Positions 8,643 to 17,730 of a stretch of 64,000 nucleotides of DNA are shown here, one piece after another; position 1 is the first letter of the stretch, and the number at the start of each line of letters is the position of its first letter. The notes under the pieces are model-generated. The model was not told the DNA's origin and did no database searches. It saw only the letters and a program-made list of their open reading frames with translations. The stretch is from Polyangium mundeleinium. Its GTDB lineage: Bacteria; Myxococcota_A; Polyangia; Polyangiales; Polyangiaceae. The stretch is taken from NCBI RefSeq assembly GCF_028369105.1, contig NZ_JAQNDO010000001.1, positions 1,364,001-1,428,000 on the forward strand. The letters run 5' to 3'. Position numbers and translations under genes: made by a program.

Positions 8643-11326
8643 CCTTCTTGCCTCGTGAACACCACCTGCTTCACCAGGGCCCCGGCGAAGCTGGTGCGGT
8701 CATCGCCGATGGTGTGAAGGAGGCTGGCGCCGAAGAGGTTGGCCTTCTCGAAGATCGCGCCCGGTACCTTGGCCTTGTCGAGGATGGCCTCCATGAGGTT
8801 GGCCTCGCGGAGATCGGCGCCGCTGAGATCGGCCTCGGCGAAGCGCGCCTCCCGGGCCGCGAGCTGCGTGAGGCGCGCACCGCGGAGCACGGCCTCGCTG
8901 AAGTCCGCGCCCTCGGCCTGGGCTCTCTCGAAGTTGGCGCCTTCCAGGTTCACGCCGCTGAGGTTGGCCTCTTCGAGATCGGCCGCCGAGAAATCCGCGC
9001 CCGGCAGCGCCGAGCTGGCGATGATGCACAGGCCGCGGGCCCGCGCTTCGCGGAAGGAGGCTTTCTCTCCGGCGAAGTCCAGGAAGCTCGTCCCTTCGAG
9101 GTGGGCGCCGTCGAAGTTCGCAAGGGCTCCCTTGCATTGCAGGAAGGTCGCCCCGCCGAGCTGGGCCCCGGTGAAGCGGGCCTCGGTGAGATCGAGCTCG
9201 AAGAACTGCACCTCGCGGGCGTCGGCGTCGGTGAAGTCGGCGCCGTTCACCAGGGTTTCGAAAAACCCGGCGCCGGTGAGATCGGCCCCGGCGAGCTGCG
9301 CGCCATCGAGGCGAGCCTTGTAGAGGACCGCATCGTGGAGATTGGCGCCGGCGAAGCGCACGCCCGAGGCCTCGGTGAAGCCGAGGTTCGCCTCCACGAG
9401 CTTGGTGTCCTCGAAGCGCGCGCCCTTCACGTTGGCGCGGGTCAGGACCGCGCCCGAGAGATCCGCCCCGGTAAAGTCACAGTCCGAGAGATCCGCGCCT
9501 TCGAGCAGGGCTTCGCGGAGATCCGCCTCGGCGAAGCGCAGACCGTGGAGATCCGCGCCGGTGAGATCGCGCCGGGCGAGCGACTCGCCCGCGCCGAGCG
9601 CCGCCTCGACCTCGGCGCGCAACGTGGCCTTTTCTGCATCCGAGAGGGCCTCGGTAGGGGGGAACATGTGCGCGTTGGCGCGATAGGCCTCGAGCGAGGA
9701 GGCCTCTACCTCCCGGAGCTCGGCGACGAATTTCGGATCCGCGATTTTGGCTTCGAGGTCCGGCATCGGCGAGCCGCCTTTGCGCGCTGCCTCGGCGAGC
9801 TCGCGCATCTGGGTGAGCTCGGCGTCGGCGCGGAACCGGGGCGGGCCGCCACCCCCCTGCTCTGATCGCTTGACGAGGGCGTCGAAATCGAGCCCCTGTG
9901 CGGCGCAATCGCGGCGCGCCTTGGCCTCCGTCTCCTTGGCTCGCGCTTCGCTCTCCCTCTCCATTGCGGCCGACTCGGCGTCGGCACGTGCAATGTAATC
10001 CGGCAGATCATCGAGCGAGGACGGCGGCCGCATGGCCTTGACGGGCTCTTTGGGGAGTGTCGCGTCGGGATCGAGACCAGCGGCGCGGATTTCTTCGCGG
10101 GCTCGCTCGAGATCGCGCTCGGCCCGGAGCTCGGCGCGCTTCTCGAGGATCTCTTCGTCCTCGAGGAGGTCGTCCATGTCGGTGCTCAGCTCTTCCTCGA
10201 AGAGCGGCGCGCCGGGGTCCGGCGGAGGCAACAGATCTCGATCGCGGAGCGCGTTGATGGCGCCCTTTTCCTCGTCGAGGCGCGCGGCGAGGGCGTCGCG
10301 GTAATGCTCGACGGGCTTCGGCGTATCCGCCTTTTCCAGGGCGCCGAGGAGCAGCGCCACGTCGCCGGCGTCGTTCTCGCTGACCTCGACGACCCCGCGA
10401 AAGACGGCAATTCCGCGCTCCAAGTTGGGGAGGAGAATCACGGTCTCGAGGCGCGTCGGCACCTCGCGCAACGCCCCTTCGGCGCTCACCGTCTCGGCCG
10501 TCTCGGCGCTGGAGACGAAGCAGCGAGCGCGAAGCAATGGGACCCGGCTCTCGAGGCGGGTCTTCCTGGCGTGGAGGTTCTCGAGCGCGATCGCCTCGCC
10601 TCCCTGGAAGTAGTCGCCGAGGCGCTGATCCGCGGGCGCCACCTGAAAGGCCTCGACGTCGATGTCGCTGGCAAAGCCGGGGAACTCTTTCTCCAGCCAG
10701 GCCGTGCCGTAGGTGCCCAGTTTGGCGATGCGCGCCTCGAGCGCGGGATCGAGCGCGCCGAAGCAGGCCGGCGGGGGCCGATCCCGGGGCGAGGTCATCA
10801 GGTGCCTGGGATCCTCGAGGTGGGGGAGACCATGCACCGACCTGCCATTCTCCTCCACCGGAGAGAGGCCCATTCCTCGAGGGTTCTGCGGATACGCGGG
10901 TCCGCCGAAGGCATTCTCCCACGAGAGGGCCATCTCCAGGATCGGCTCCGGATCCGTGGGCACGCCGTTACGCCACTGACGGGCGCCGACCACGTAAACC
11001 GTCTTGTCCACGAGGGGCTTTTCCGCGGGGCCAAGCACGACGCGCGCGGCAAAGGCAGGGCTCGGTCTCCCCCCGGGCGCGAAGGCGCTACCATAGAGGA
11101 GAACCTCACCGCGAGGCTTGGGCATGCACTCGTCGACGATGGGCGGGGCGCTCGCGCCCTTGCCCATCTCCGCCGTCGCCTTCTGCCACAGGGCCACTTC
11201 GGGCAGGGGCAGTTCCGGGGCCTCGAGAGGGAAGTACGCGAGCAGGCCGACGCTCAAATAGTGCTTACCGCGAACGGTAAAGACGCGCTGCAAGACGGAG
11301 ATGCGGCTCGGTTTGACGACACGCAT
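8639..11326 (-). CDS. DUF2169 domain fused to pentapeptide repeats
   Basis: 895 residues. Residues ~1-330 form a DUF2169 domain (KPSRISVLQRVFTVRGKHYL, ENAFGGPAYPQNPRGMG, DYFQGGEAIALENLH). A charged, coiled-coil-like middle (~370-520) follows, and residues ~565-890 are pentapeptide repeats (RRDLTGADLHGLRFAEADL). DUF2169 proteins are T6SS-associated chaperone/adaptor candidates. The gene begins 22 bases after vgrG and ends by ATGA overlap with the next pentapeptide gene. Confidence 0.9.
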   Translation of the reverse strand: MRVVKPSRISVLQRVFTVRGKHYLSVGLLAYFPLEAPELPLPEVALWQKATAEMGKGASAPPIVDECMPKPRGEVLLYGSAFAPGGRPSPAFAARVVLGPAEKPLVDKTVYVVGARQWRNGVPTDPEPILEMALSWENAFGGPAYPQNPRGMGLSPVEENGRSVHGLPHLEDPRHLMTSPRDRPPPACFGALDPALEARIAKLGTYGTAWLEKEFPGFASDIDVEAFQVAPADQRLGDYFQGGEAIALENLHARKTRLESRVPLLRARCFVSSAETAETVSAEGALREVPTRLETVILLPNLERGIAVFRGVVEVSENDAGDVALLLGALEKADTPKPVEHYRDALAARLDEEKGAINALRDRDLLPPPDPGAPLFEEELSTDMDDLLEDEEILEKRAELRAERDLERAREEIRAAGLDPDATLPKEPVKAMRPPSSLDDLPDYIARADAESAAMERESEARAKETEAKARRDCAAQGLDFDALVKRSEQGGGGPPRFRADAELTQMRELAEAARKGGSPMPDLEAKIADPKFVAELREVEASSLEAYRANAHMFPPTEALSDAEKATLRAEVEAALGAGESLARRDLTGADLHGLRFAEADLREALLEGADLSDCDFTGADLSGAVLTRANVKGARFEDTKLVEANLGFTEASGVRFAGANLHDAVLYKARLDGAQLAGADLTGAGFFETLVNGADFTDADAREVQFFELDLTEARFTGAQLGGATFLQCKGALANFDGAHLEGTSFLDFAGEKASFREARARGLCIIASSALPGADFSAADLEEANLSGVNLEGANFERAQAEGADFSEAVLRGARLTQLAAREARFAEADLSGADLREANLMEAILDKAKVPGAIFEKANLFGASLLHTIGDDRTSFAGALVKQVVFTRQEG

Positions 11327-11348
11327 GACGCAAGAACCTCGAAGGACC

Positions 11349-13757
11349 TCAGAGGATCACGAAGCGGCTGGTCCGGTACAGGGTGTTGACCTCGTTCTGG
11401 ATATCGGTCCTCATCCTGCTCACCCGCACGTTGGCCTCGTGGCGCTCCAGGGCCTTGATCTTCACCTCGGCAAAGGGGCCTTCGAAGACTTCGAGAATCG
11501 ACCCCTTGACCTTCGAGACCACCGCTCCGTTGTGCGTCTCGCGCAAGAAGCCGGTGCTGTTCGAGGTGACGTTGCCGCGGTGGGTCTCGGTGAGGTTGCC
11601 GATGTGGGTATCCTTGGCGTTTCCGTAGTGCGAGGTGGTGGCGTTCCCCCGGTGCGTCTCCTGCAAAGTGCCGTGGAGGACCGACTTGGCGTTGCCCTGC
11701 TGGAACTCGTCGAGGTTGCCGATGTGCCGCGAGTTGGCGTTGCCGGTGTGAAGCGAGGTCTGCTTGCCGGTCACCGTCGACTTGCTGTCGCCGACGTGGA
11801 GCTCGGTCTTGGGGCCTTTGAGCGTCTCCGCCTTCTTGCCTTTGATGAATTCGATCTTCGCCCCCAGGAAGACCTCGTGTACCAGCGCGAAGTGCGTGGC
11901 CTGCTTGACGCCGATGAGCTGCTCGGTCTTGGCCCCGAGGAGCAGCTCCTGCTTCCAACCGCCAAAGAACTCGGACGTGACCCCGCCCTTGATATCCATG
12001 GTGGCGCCGCCGGTGATCGAAAGTTTGTCGGAGCGCTCGATTTCGATCTTGTTCTCCGACTCGACCTTGGCGTCGCCCACGGCCGTCATCTCGATGTCGC
12101 CCTCGACCTTGGCCTCCATGTTCTCGGCGACCGTGATGTTCCAGTTCTGGCCCACGTTGGTGTCGAGGTTCTTGCCGATGCCGATGAGGCCATTGTCGTC
12201 GGTCTTGGCGATGAACTCGTGGCCGTCGTTGGGTGAGCCCATGCGGATGTAGCTGTTGGAATAGGGCGTGGAGAGCGTGACCCGCTGCGAGCCCGCCAGA
12301 TCCTCGAGCTCCAGGCGGTTCCGCCCGCCGGTCTGGAGGACGTTCTTGGTGTGGTTGCCGCTGGTCACCGGGCTGGGGGTGAGCACGTTGGGGACCACGC
12401 CAGAGATCACCGGGCGATCGGGATCTCCGCCGAGGAAGCTCAGGACCACCTCGGTGCCATTGCGGAGGGGAAAATGAAATCCCTCGATGCTCCCGCCGTG
12501 GGGCTGCATCATCCGCACGTAGGTGGATCCGGAGCCACTCGGGGAGTCGTTCTCGTCGAAGTTGAACTTCACGAGGTAGCGCCCGTACTCGTCGATCTGG
12601 GCGTATTCGCTCTCCCCGCCGCCGTCGACGACGCCGTTCTCGAAACCGTAGATCCGCGGCCACGGCGTCCGGGATTCGGGCCGGAACTGAGTGCTGGCCG
12701 GGATGGCCGCCACCTCGACGAAATAGGTGTCCTCGTGCTCGAGGCCGATGAGCTCCTTGAGGTGCAGATCCCCGGCGGCCTGGTTGCCCTGGTGGTGCAC
12801 CTCGATGGCCAGATACTTGGTGTTGAAGCGGGCGCGGGGGTGCTCCTCGAGATCGAAGGTGTGGCCAGCGCGGAGGTGCATCCGCGTGCCCGTGGCCCGG
12901 GCGATCGATTTCCGGGTGAGGAACTCTTCGGATCGAATCTTGGCCAGGCGGGCCCCGGTGTCGGGAGAGAAGAAGCGCTCGCCATAGAGGCTGACCTTCC
13001 CGGCCCCCTTGGCCGAGACCTCCGCAGACCCCGACATGTCGAACTTCGGCCGCGAATAATCGTAATCGCGGAGCTTGACCTCGGCGGGCATGGAGCCGTG
13101 ATTCAGGGAGAAGGAGCGGAACGAGGCGCCGGCGCTGCGATCCTCCCCGGTCTGGGGGAAATAGCGGACCGGTTTGCCCATGCCCTCGGCGGGGTAGGAC
13201 TTGTCATCACAGAAGACGACCTTCTCGCCCCCCTCGCTGTGCTCGAAGAAATAATAAATACCCTCGCGCTCCAGCCAGCGGGAGACGAAATCGAAATCGC
13301 TTTCGCGGTATTGACCGATGTGCTCCTCCACCTCGTAGCTCTGGGTGAGGCGGAATTCGTAGCTGCCGGCGAGGCCGTTGTCGTCGAGGACCGCCCGGAT
13401 GGCGTCGGGCGCGCTCTTCTTGGTGAAGATCCGGCTGTGCCGCGAGAGAGCGAGGCGTCCGAAGCGGGGCACGAGGACTACGCGCACCAAGGCCCGGCCC
13501 CCATACTCGTGCACCAGATCGACGTCGCCGAGCACGCCGGCGAGCACGAAGGGCGGGATGTCGTCGCTCTCGCGATCGATCACCAGGCTGGCCGGGTCGC
13601 CCACGGCTTCGGCGAAATCGATGTCGCCGTCGTCGCTGTGAAATTGCAGGTAGACCTCGAATCGATAGGGACGCGACACGGCTTCGATGCCACGGAAGCC
13701 GACGACACGCGAAGGGCGGGGAAGTCCGCTCGACGAAAAGGTGATGAGGTCGCGCAT
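11349..13757 (-). CDS. VgrG (TssI) spike protein with unusual C-terminal repeat tail
   Basis: 802 residues. The gp27-like N-terminus contains FRGIEAVSRPYRFEVYLQF. The gp5/OB region has ARVRFNTKY-type strands and YLVKFNFDENDSPSGSGSTY with the signature SFLGGDPDRPVISG, followed by the long beta-helical stalk. The stalk ends in an unusual stretch (~680-745) of short units with the pattern x-H-x-G-N (RHIGNLDEF, THRGNATTSHYGN). VgrG trimers form the puncturing spike of T6SS. It is the second gene of the minus-strand tip operon, 129 bases after the DUF2169 gene. Confidence 0.93.
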   Translation of the reverse strand: MRDLITFSSSGLPRPSRVVGFRGIEAVSRPYRFEVYLQFHSDDGDIDFAEAVGDPASLVIDRESDDIPPFVLAGVLGDVDLVHEYGGRALVRVVLVPRFGRLALSRHSRIFTKKSAPDAIRAVLDDNGLAGSYEFRLTQSYEVEEHIGQYRESDFDFVSRWLEREGIYYFFEHSEGGEKVVFCDDKSYPAEGMGKPVRYFPQTGEDRSAGASFRSFSLNHGSMPAEVKLRDYDYSRPKFDMSGSAEVSAKGAGKVSLYGERFFSPDTGARLAKIRSEEFLTRKSIARATGTRMHLRAGHTFDLEEHPRARFNTKYLAIEVHHQGNQAAGDLHLKELIGLEHEDTYFVEVAAIPASTQFRPESRTPWPRIYGFENGVVDGGGESEYAQIDEYGRYLVKFNFDENDSPSGSGSTYVRMMQPHGGSIEGFHFPLRNGTEVVLSFLGGDPDRPVISGVVPNVLTPSPVTSGNHTKNVLQTGGRNRLELEDLAGSQRVTLSTPYSNSYIRMGSPNDGHEFIAKTDDNGLIGIGKNLDTNVGQNWNITVAENMEAKVEGDIEMTAVGDAKVESENKIEIERSDKLSITGGATMDIKGGVTSEFFGGWKQELLLGAKTEQLIGVKQATHFALVHEVFLGAKIEFIKGKKAETLKGPKTELHVGDSKSTVTGKQTSLHTGNANSRHIGNLDEFQQGNAKSVLHGTLQETHRGNATTSHYGNAKDTHIGNLTETHRGNVTSNSTGFLRETHNGAVVSKVKGSILEVFEGPFAEVKIKALERHEANVRVSRMRTDIQNEVNTLYRTSRFVIL

Positions 13758-13886
13758 GGATGTACCTTTCTCATCGCGGCGCCGAGGGCCCGGCGCTTCG
13801 GGCGCGGAGTATAGCGATCCGGCTCCCGAGGAAAAAGAGGTGATGATGAAGTCGAGCAGCCGGAGCGAGACCTTCGAGACGCCGTT

Positions 13887-15902
13887 TCACTCGGACCGGA
13901 CCCGGGCGATCTCTTCTTTGACCTGCGCGGCGAGCACCGGATCGACCATCCGCTTTTCCCACCGCCGTTTCACGCGTGTCCACACGGTGCGCCGGATCCG
14001 GCGAGCATCGAGCGCCGCGGAAAGGCTGCCGCGCTCGTCGGCGACGACGAGTGTTGCGTAAATTTTTACGTCGAACGGGCCACGGATGGCCTCCCACGCA
14101 GCGACGTACGCCGCGTCGAAGCGATCGCGCAGCGCCTTCGCCCCGCGCTTGACTTCCTGATCCACAGCGTCGTTCCAGCGTTGCTCCGCGGCGCGCCAGA
14201 TCTCTTCCGTGAGCCCGTGCCCGGCGAGGATCTCGGTGCGCGACGCAGCACGCTCGGCGAGCTCCGCCGCGATCGCGGCACAGCGCTCGAGGTCGATCCG
14301 GTCGTGCGGTGAAGGTGTGGTCGCTCGTGCAGTGGCCGCGGGAGGCGCCGGTGCAGCAGGGGGCTCTGCCCCGGGCAAAACGATGGGTGCCATCACGGCC
14401 GGAGGCGTTGGCGTGGCCGGAGGTGCGGGAGCGGCGAGAGGCGCCGGCTCGGGCGGGACAATCGGAGCGACCTCTTCGGGCTCCGGGGCGAGCATCATCG
14501 TACCGGCGTCGAATGCGGGCGCCACGATGCGCGGCGCGCTCCGACCGGACCAGGGAGCGCCCGCGATCGGCGCAGCGGGCCCTGCGCGCGGCGCGCCCTG
14601 CGTGCCCGGATCCGCGAAGGGGAGCGGTGACGCCGTGACGACGCCGTCATCGGGCGGCAGCACGAGCGTCGAGGCCGCGGCGCCGGTCTGCGCAGCGGGC
14701 GCATCGTGACTCGAAGCACGCGAAAATGGCAGGATCGGCCGCGTCGCCGACGACGCTCCTTCGTCGCCCGCTAGCACCACGGTCTCCGCGCCCTTGCCGA
14801 TGACCACCGTCACGGCGTCGCCACCATCGACGCTGGGCGATGTCACGAGTGACGCCGGAGCCGCGGCCAGCTCCATCCATCGCGGATCGGGCCACACGAG
14901 CGCCTCCCCCGCGACCTCGATGCCTGCGACGATGCGCGCGGCCGCGAGCGCCGCCTCGCCCGCGACGGGGAAGCTGCGCCGGCACACGAGCGTGCATCGC
15001 TGCTCGTCACCGTCGATGCGGAGTGTGTCCGCCACGAGATCGAGCAGATGTCCCTCGGGCACGCCGAACTGGGAGAGACCAAAAATCTTCACGAAGCCGC
15101 GCGCCCCCGGCAAGCGCGTGGCGACGCGCGGCCGTGCGGGCGAGAGCCCTTCGAGCACGATCCACTCATCGCCGCGCAGGAACATCGTGCGCTGATCCGG
15201 GGGCGCCGCCTGGAAATACGACCAGTCGAAGCCATCGGGGATCTCCGCGATCGCGCTCTCCAGCGCCTTGCGCGGCGTGGCTCCCAGGAGCCGCTTGCGC
15301 ACAGGCCAGGCACGCGCGATCGGGCCGAAGCCGGCAGGGCGAAGCGGTGCGCCCGGATCGGTGATGCCTGCCTCGCCGGCGCCCTGCTCGATCCCGAGCG
15401 GATTTTCCTCCCCCAGCGCGCCGCTCCACGCGCGCTCGTAGACGACGGGCATGCGCTGAAAGCCCGCCTTTTCATGGGCCACGAGCCGCTTGTCGAGCAG
15501 GGGCCTTGGGCCGTCGAAGACCGCGAGGCGCAATGGCAAAGGCTGCGCGGCGCGCTCCGGGGGCGCATAGGCGTGGCCCGTGAAGAGCACATCGGCGCGG
15601 CCCAGATACGGCGCCACATCCGTGGTGAAACGGACGCTGCGGCTCGGGTTGTTGCCGTGATGGACCTCGGCCCGCAGGATCGGCTGCGGATCGGCGCGCT
15701 GCATGTCGGCGTCGGGCACGAAGGCGAACGTGGCCTTGGCGATGACGGTGAGGTGGAGCTGCCCTGCGGTGCGCCACGCAATGGCAGCGGCGGCCGACGC
15801 CGGCAGGGCGATTACAGCGACGACAGGCGCGTTCTCACGCACGGCTCGAAACCCTATCACGGCGGCCTCCACCCTACAAGGGATCTTTTCGGACGACGGC
15901 AT
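13887..15902 (-). CDS. DUF2169 domain protein with Pro/Ala-rich linker and C-terminal helical domain
   Basis: 671 residues if started at the ATG at 15902 (MPSSEKIPC). The frame stays open further upstream, but that part is compositionally foreign. A later in-frame GTG is also possible because homologous domains usually begin near AIAWRTAGQLHLTVIAKATF. The DUF2169 domain spans ~45-340 (LVAHEKAGFQRMPVVYERAW, FQAAPPDQRTMFLRGDEWI). A long Pro/Ala-rich linker (~400-560) leads to a helical end with ERCAAIAAELAERAASRTEI and an ARVRSE terminus. It is the first gene of the tip operon, probably an adaptor loading the VgrG below. Confidence 0.83.
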   Translation of the reverse strand: MPSSEKIPCRVEAAVIGFRAVRENAPVVAVIALPASAAAAIAWRTAGQLHLTVIAKATFAFVPDADMQRADPQPILRAEVHHGNNPSRSVRFTTDVAPYLGRADVLFTGHAYAPPERAAQPLPLRLAVFDGPRPLLDKRLVAHEKAGFQRMPVVYERAWSGALGEENPLGIEQGAGEAGITDPGAPLRPAGFGPIARAWPVRKRLLGATPRKALESAIAEIPDGFDWSYFQAAPPDQRTMFLRGDEWIVLEGLSPARPRVATRLPGARGFVKIFGLSQFGVPEGHLLDLVADTLRIDGDEQRCTLVCRRSFPVAGEAALAAARIVAGIEVAGEALVWPDPRWMELAAAPASLVTSPSVDGGDAVTVVIGKGAETVVLAGDEGASSATRPILPFSRASSHDAPAAQTGAAASTLVLPPDDGVVTASPLPFADPGTQGAPRAGPAAPIAGAPWSGRSAPRIVAPAFDAGTMMLAPEPEEVAPIVPPEPAPLAAPAPPATPTPPAVMAPIVLPGAEPPAAPAPPAATARATTPSPHDRIDLERCAAIAAELAERAASRTEILAGHGLTEEIWRAAEQRWNDAVDQEVKRGAKALRDRFDAAYVAAWEAIRGPFDVKIYATLVVADERGSLSAALDARRIRRTVWTRVKRRWEKRMVDPVLAAQVKEEIARVRSE

Positions 15903-16643
15903 GCACGATCCTGCCGGCGGACGATTCGGAGGTGTGCGATGAGTGGCGATGCAGCGCGCGCCGCCCTGCCAGGCACGATCCCAGGGCGCGTCGGGACGAC
16001 AGCCCGGCTCCGGTTCGCTTGCTCGTTGCCATGGCGCCATTCCTCGCCGTCGAGCAGGAATGAGATTGAGTTCCGCAACGCATGGGATGAGCTGGACGAG
16101 GAGGGGCACGATTGGCTCAAGATGGACAAGGAGGACATCGCAAACGGACGACGAGGAGGCTGTCCGGGAATCGAATGAGGCATGGATCAAACGTATCGCC
16201 GAAGCGCGATATGCGCGAAGAAGAGTGCTGGTTTCTATCGGTATGCTTTCGATGCCCGGAGGCGTTCCGCGGTCCTTCTGCGAGAACGTCGAAATTGGCG
16301 ATAACCAGGCGCGGGCTACCGTGGCGGGCAACATTCGTACGGCTCGACGGGTAGATCAACCGAGAGCGAACGAATCGCTCGCCCGTCACATGCTGGAGAT
16401 CGAACTTCAGCCATTGCAGGCGCTACTCAAGCCGGATCTTCTTCATGAGCGCAAGCGAACAACCAGATGATGACCAATCACCGCTCGGGACAGAGACGAA
16501 CTCCCGCATCCCGGCCGCCGACGGCATTGCCTGGGGCATCGTCCACGTCTGTCGCCGCAAGAGCTCCTCGCGCTCAGCGCCCGTGATGTTCAGGCGAACG
16601 ACTTCTTTCCGGCACCCGCGCTCCTCGTGGGCCGCATCTGGCT
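15903..16643. other. Intergenic region with possible gene debris
   Basis: There is no supported gene. Two plus-strand frames hold short peptide-like stretches that could be an eroded small gene: RNAWDELDEEGHDWLK near 16075-16125, then DEEAVRESNEAWIKRIAEAR near 16150-16210. The second resembles the C-terminal helix of 'addiction module component' antitoxins, but only loosely. The region separates the tip operon from the mobile-element scrapyard. Confidence 0.35.
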
Positions 16644-17052
16644 TCACGCGCATGGCACCGACGAGCGGCCGCCCTGACCCCGGCGCGCGTTTCGCAGCGC
16701 CGCGAAAAGACGTCGGCGGGTCGACGTCATCGTCGTCTCGGGCCTTCCCGGTTGTCTACCGGTCGCGGGTCGCCCGGTCGCGGGTCGCCGTGGCCTCTCC
16801 GTGCCGGCTCCCCGCTTCTCCTCCGGCTCCGGCAACAGCTCCGCCGCACTGACCCCCCAGCGCTGCCGCAATCCTCAGGCACGTCTCGACCGTGATGTTA
16901 ACCCGCCCGTTCTCGGTGCTCGAAGGGTTGCCCTTCGCGACGCCGCTCCTCTTGGCGAGCTGGTCCAGCGACATCCCTTGCTCGAGGCGGATCTCCCGGA
17001 TGCGCGCGCCGATCTCGACGAGCAAGGGAGACGTGACTTGCCGACGTGGCAT
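16644..17052 (-). pseudogene. XRE-family transcriptional regulator, frameshifted in a G6 tract
   Basis: From ATG 17052 the frame reads a standard XRE helix-turn-helix: IGARIREIRLEQGMSLDQLA, KRSGVAKGNPSSTENGR, VETCLRIAAALG. In the given sequence it then runs into low-complexity RDRATRDR and stops at 16756. Dropping one G from the G6 run (plus-strand C6, 16853-16858) restores AALGVSAAELLPEPEEK, the expected XRE ending, and the frame then continues to 16644. The likely native product is therefore longer than the 98 residues read directly. It may be a sequencing error, a true mutation or slippage control. It lies directly downstream of a broken gene copy and belongs to the same XRE type as the regulators at 23982 and 40309. 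Confidence 0.6.
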
Positions 17053-17068
17053 GCCCGGCCTCCGTCGC

Positions 17069-17730
17069 TCAAACCAGCGCCCGGAGGCGGATACGCGCCG
17101 GAGGGGCCCGGAGCTCCGAGGGGGTGTTGCGGTCGACGTCCCCGTGGGCCGGCAGGAGATCGACCGTGCCCTCCTCGTCCAGGCGGCGCAGCGCGGGCAT
17201 GTAGGGTGCCCGAGAAGGACATGTCGCATAGGATGTCCCGCAGACGCCCAATGCTGATGGTGCCGTCTGCGTCTTCGCGCTGGCGCGACAGGACGAGGTG
17301 AACGAGGCCGTCGACGGACGCCTCGTCCCCGAGCTGCCGGAGGCCTACGGCATACTTGATGACCTCTCGTGCCGCCCGCTGGTAATGCCGGGGGCGCGCA
17401 GGAGCTCGAACAACAGGAATTCCCATCGGTCGTCCCCGAGCCTCGTTCCCGCGGACACGCGCGTCTCACGGGGTGATCGATATGGAGGGACAGGAGGGAG
17501 AAGGGTCGACAGGGGAGGTTCGCGGAGCGCGTTCAGGAAGCTGTCCGCCTTCCGACGACGAACGTCCAGAATCGCTCCCATCGCGACGGCCCGCACTTCG
17601 TATCCACGATCGTGTCGCGCGGCGGCTCGGAATGCGCCACGCTCATCCGCGTCCCGATCTGCGGCGGAAGTGCCGAGCGGTCCATCACGGTCGTTGCTGC
17701 GTCGTCGTCGACGTCCCGAAGAGCATTCAT
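17069..17730 (-). pseudogene. Multiply frameshifted paralogue of the gene at 38583
   Basis: Starting at ATG 17730, pieces in three frames align in order with the intact 210-residue protein at 38583-39215. Frame 1 gives TVMDRSALPPQIG and AHSEPPRDTIVD (intact: TVTDRSALPPQSG, AHSEPPRDTVVD). Frame 2, to 17345, gives VSAGTRLGDDRWEFLLFELL. Frame 3 gives KYAVGLRQLGDEASVDGLVH and SRQREDADGTISIGRLRD. The last piece, 17251-17069, gives MPALRRLDEEGTVDLLPAH. At least three indels (near 17595, 17395 and 17215) are needed. Upstream homology to the 38.5 kb locus reaches ~17785, where IS5-type sequence begins, so the insertion sits in its promoter region. An XRE gene follows at once. Confidence 0.75.

Noticed and set aside
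8648-11389. Long plus-strand frames (405 and 361 codons) opposite the pentapeptide genes
   Set aside because: Their repeats (GEVGAxEIG-like) are the antisense image of pentapeptide codons; the minus-strand products match known families.
12351-13814. 487-codon plus-strand frame
   Set aside because: Antisense of vgrG; no start signal or family.
17533-17730. Final ~65 codons of the transposase frame as part of the transposase
   Set aside because: They align with the N-terminus of the 38.6 kb protein, so they are flanking sequence read through.
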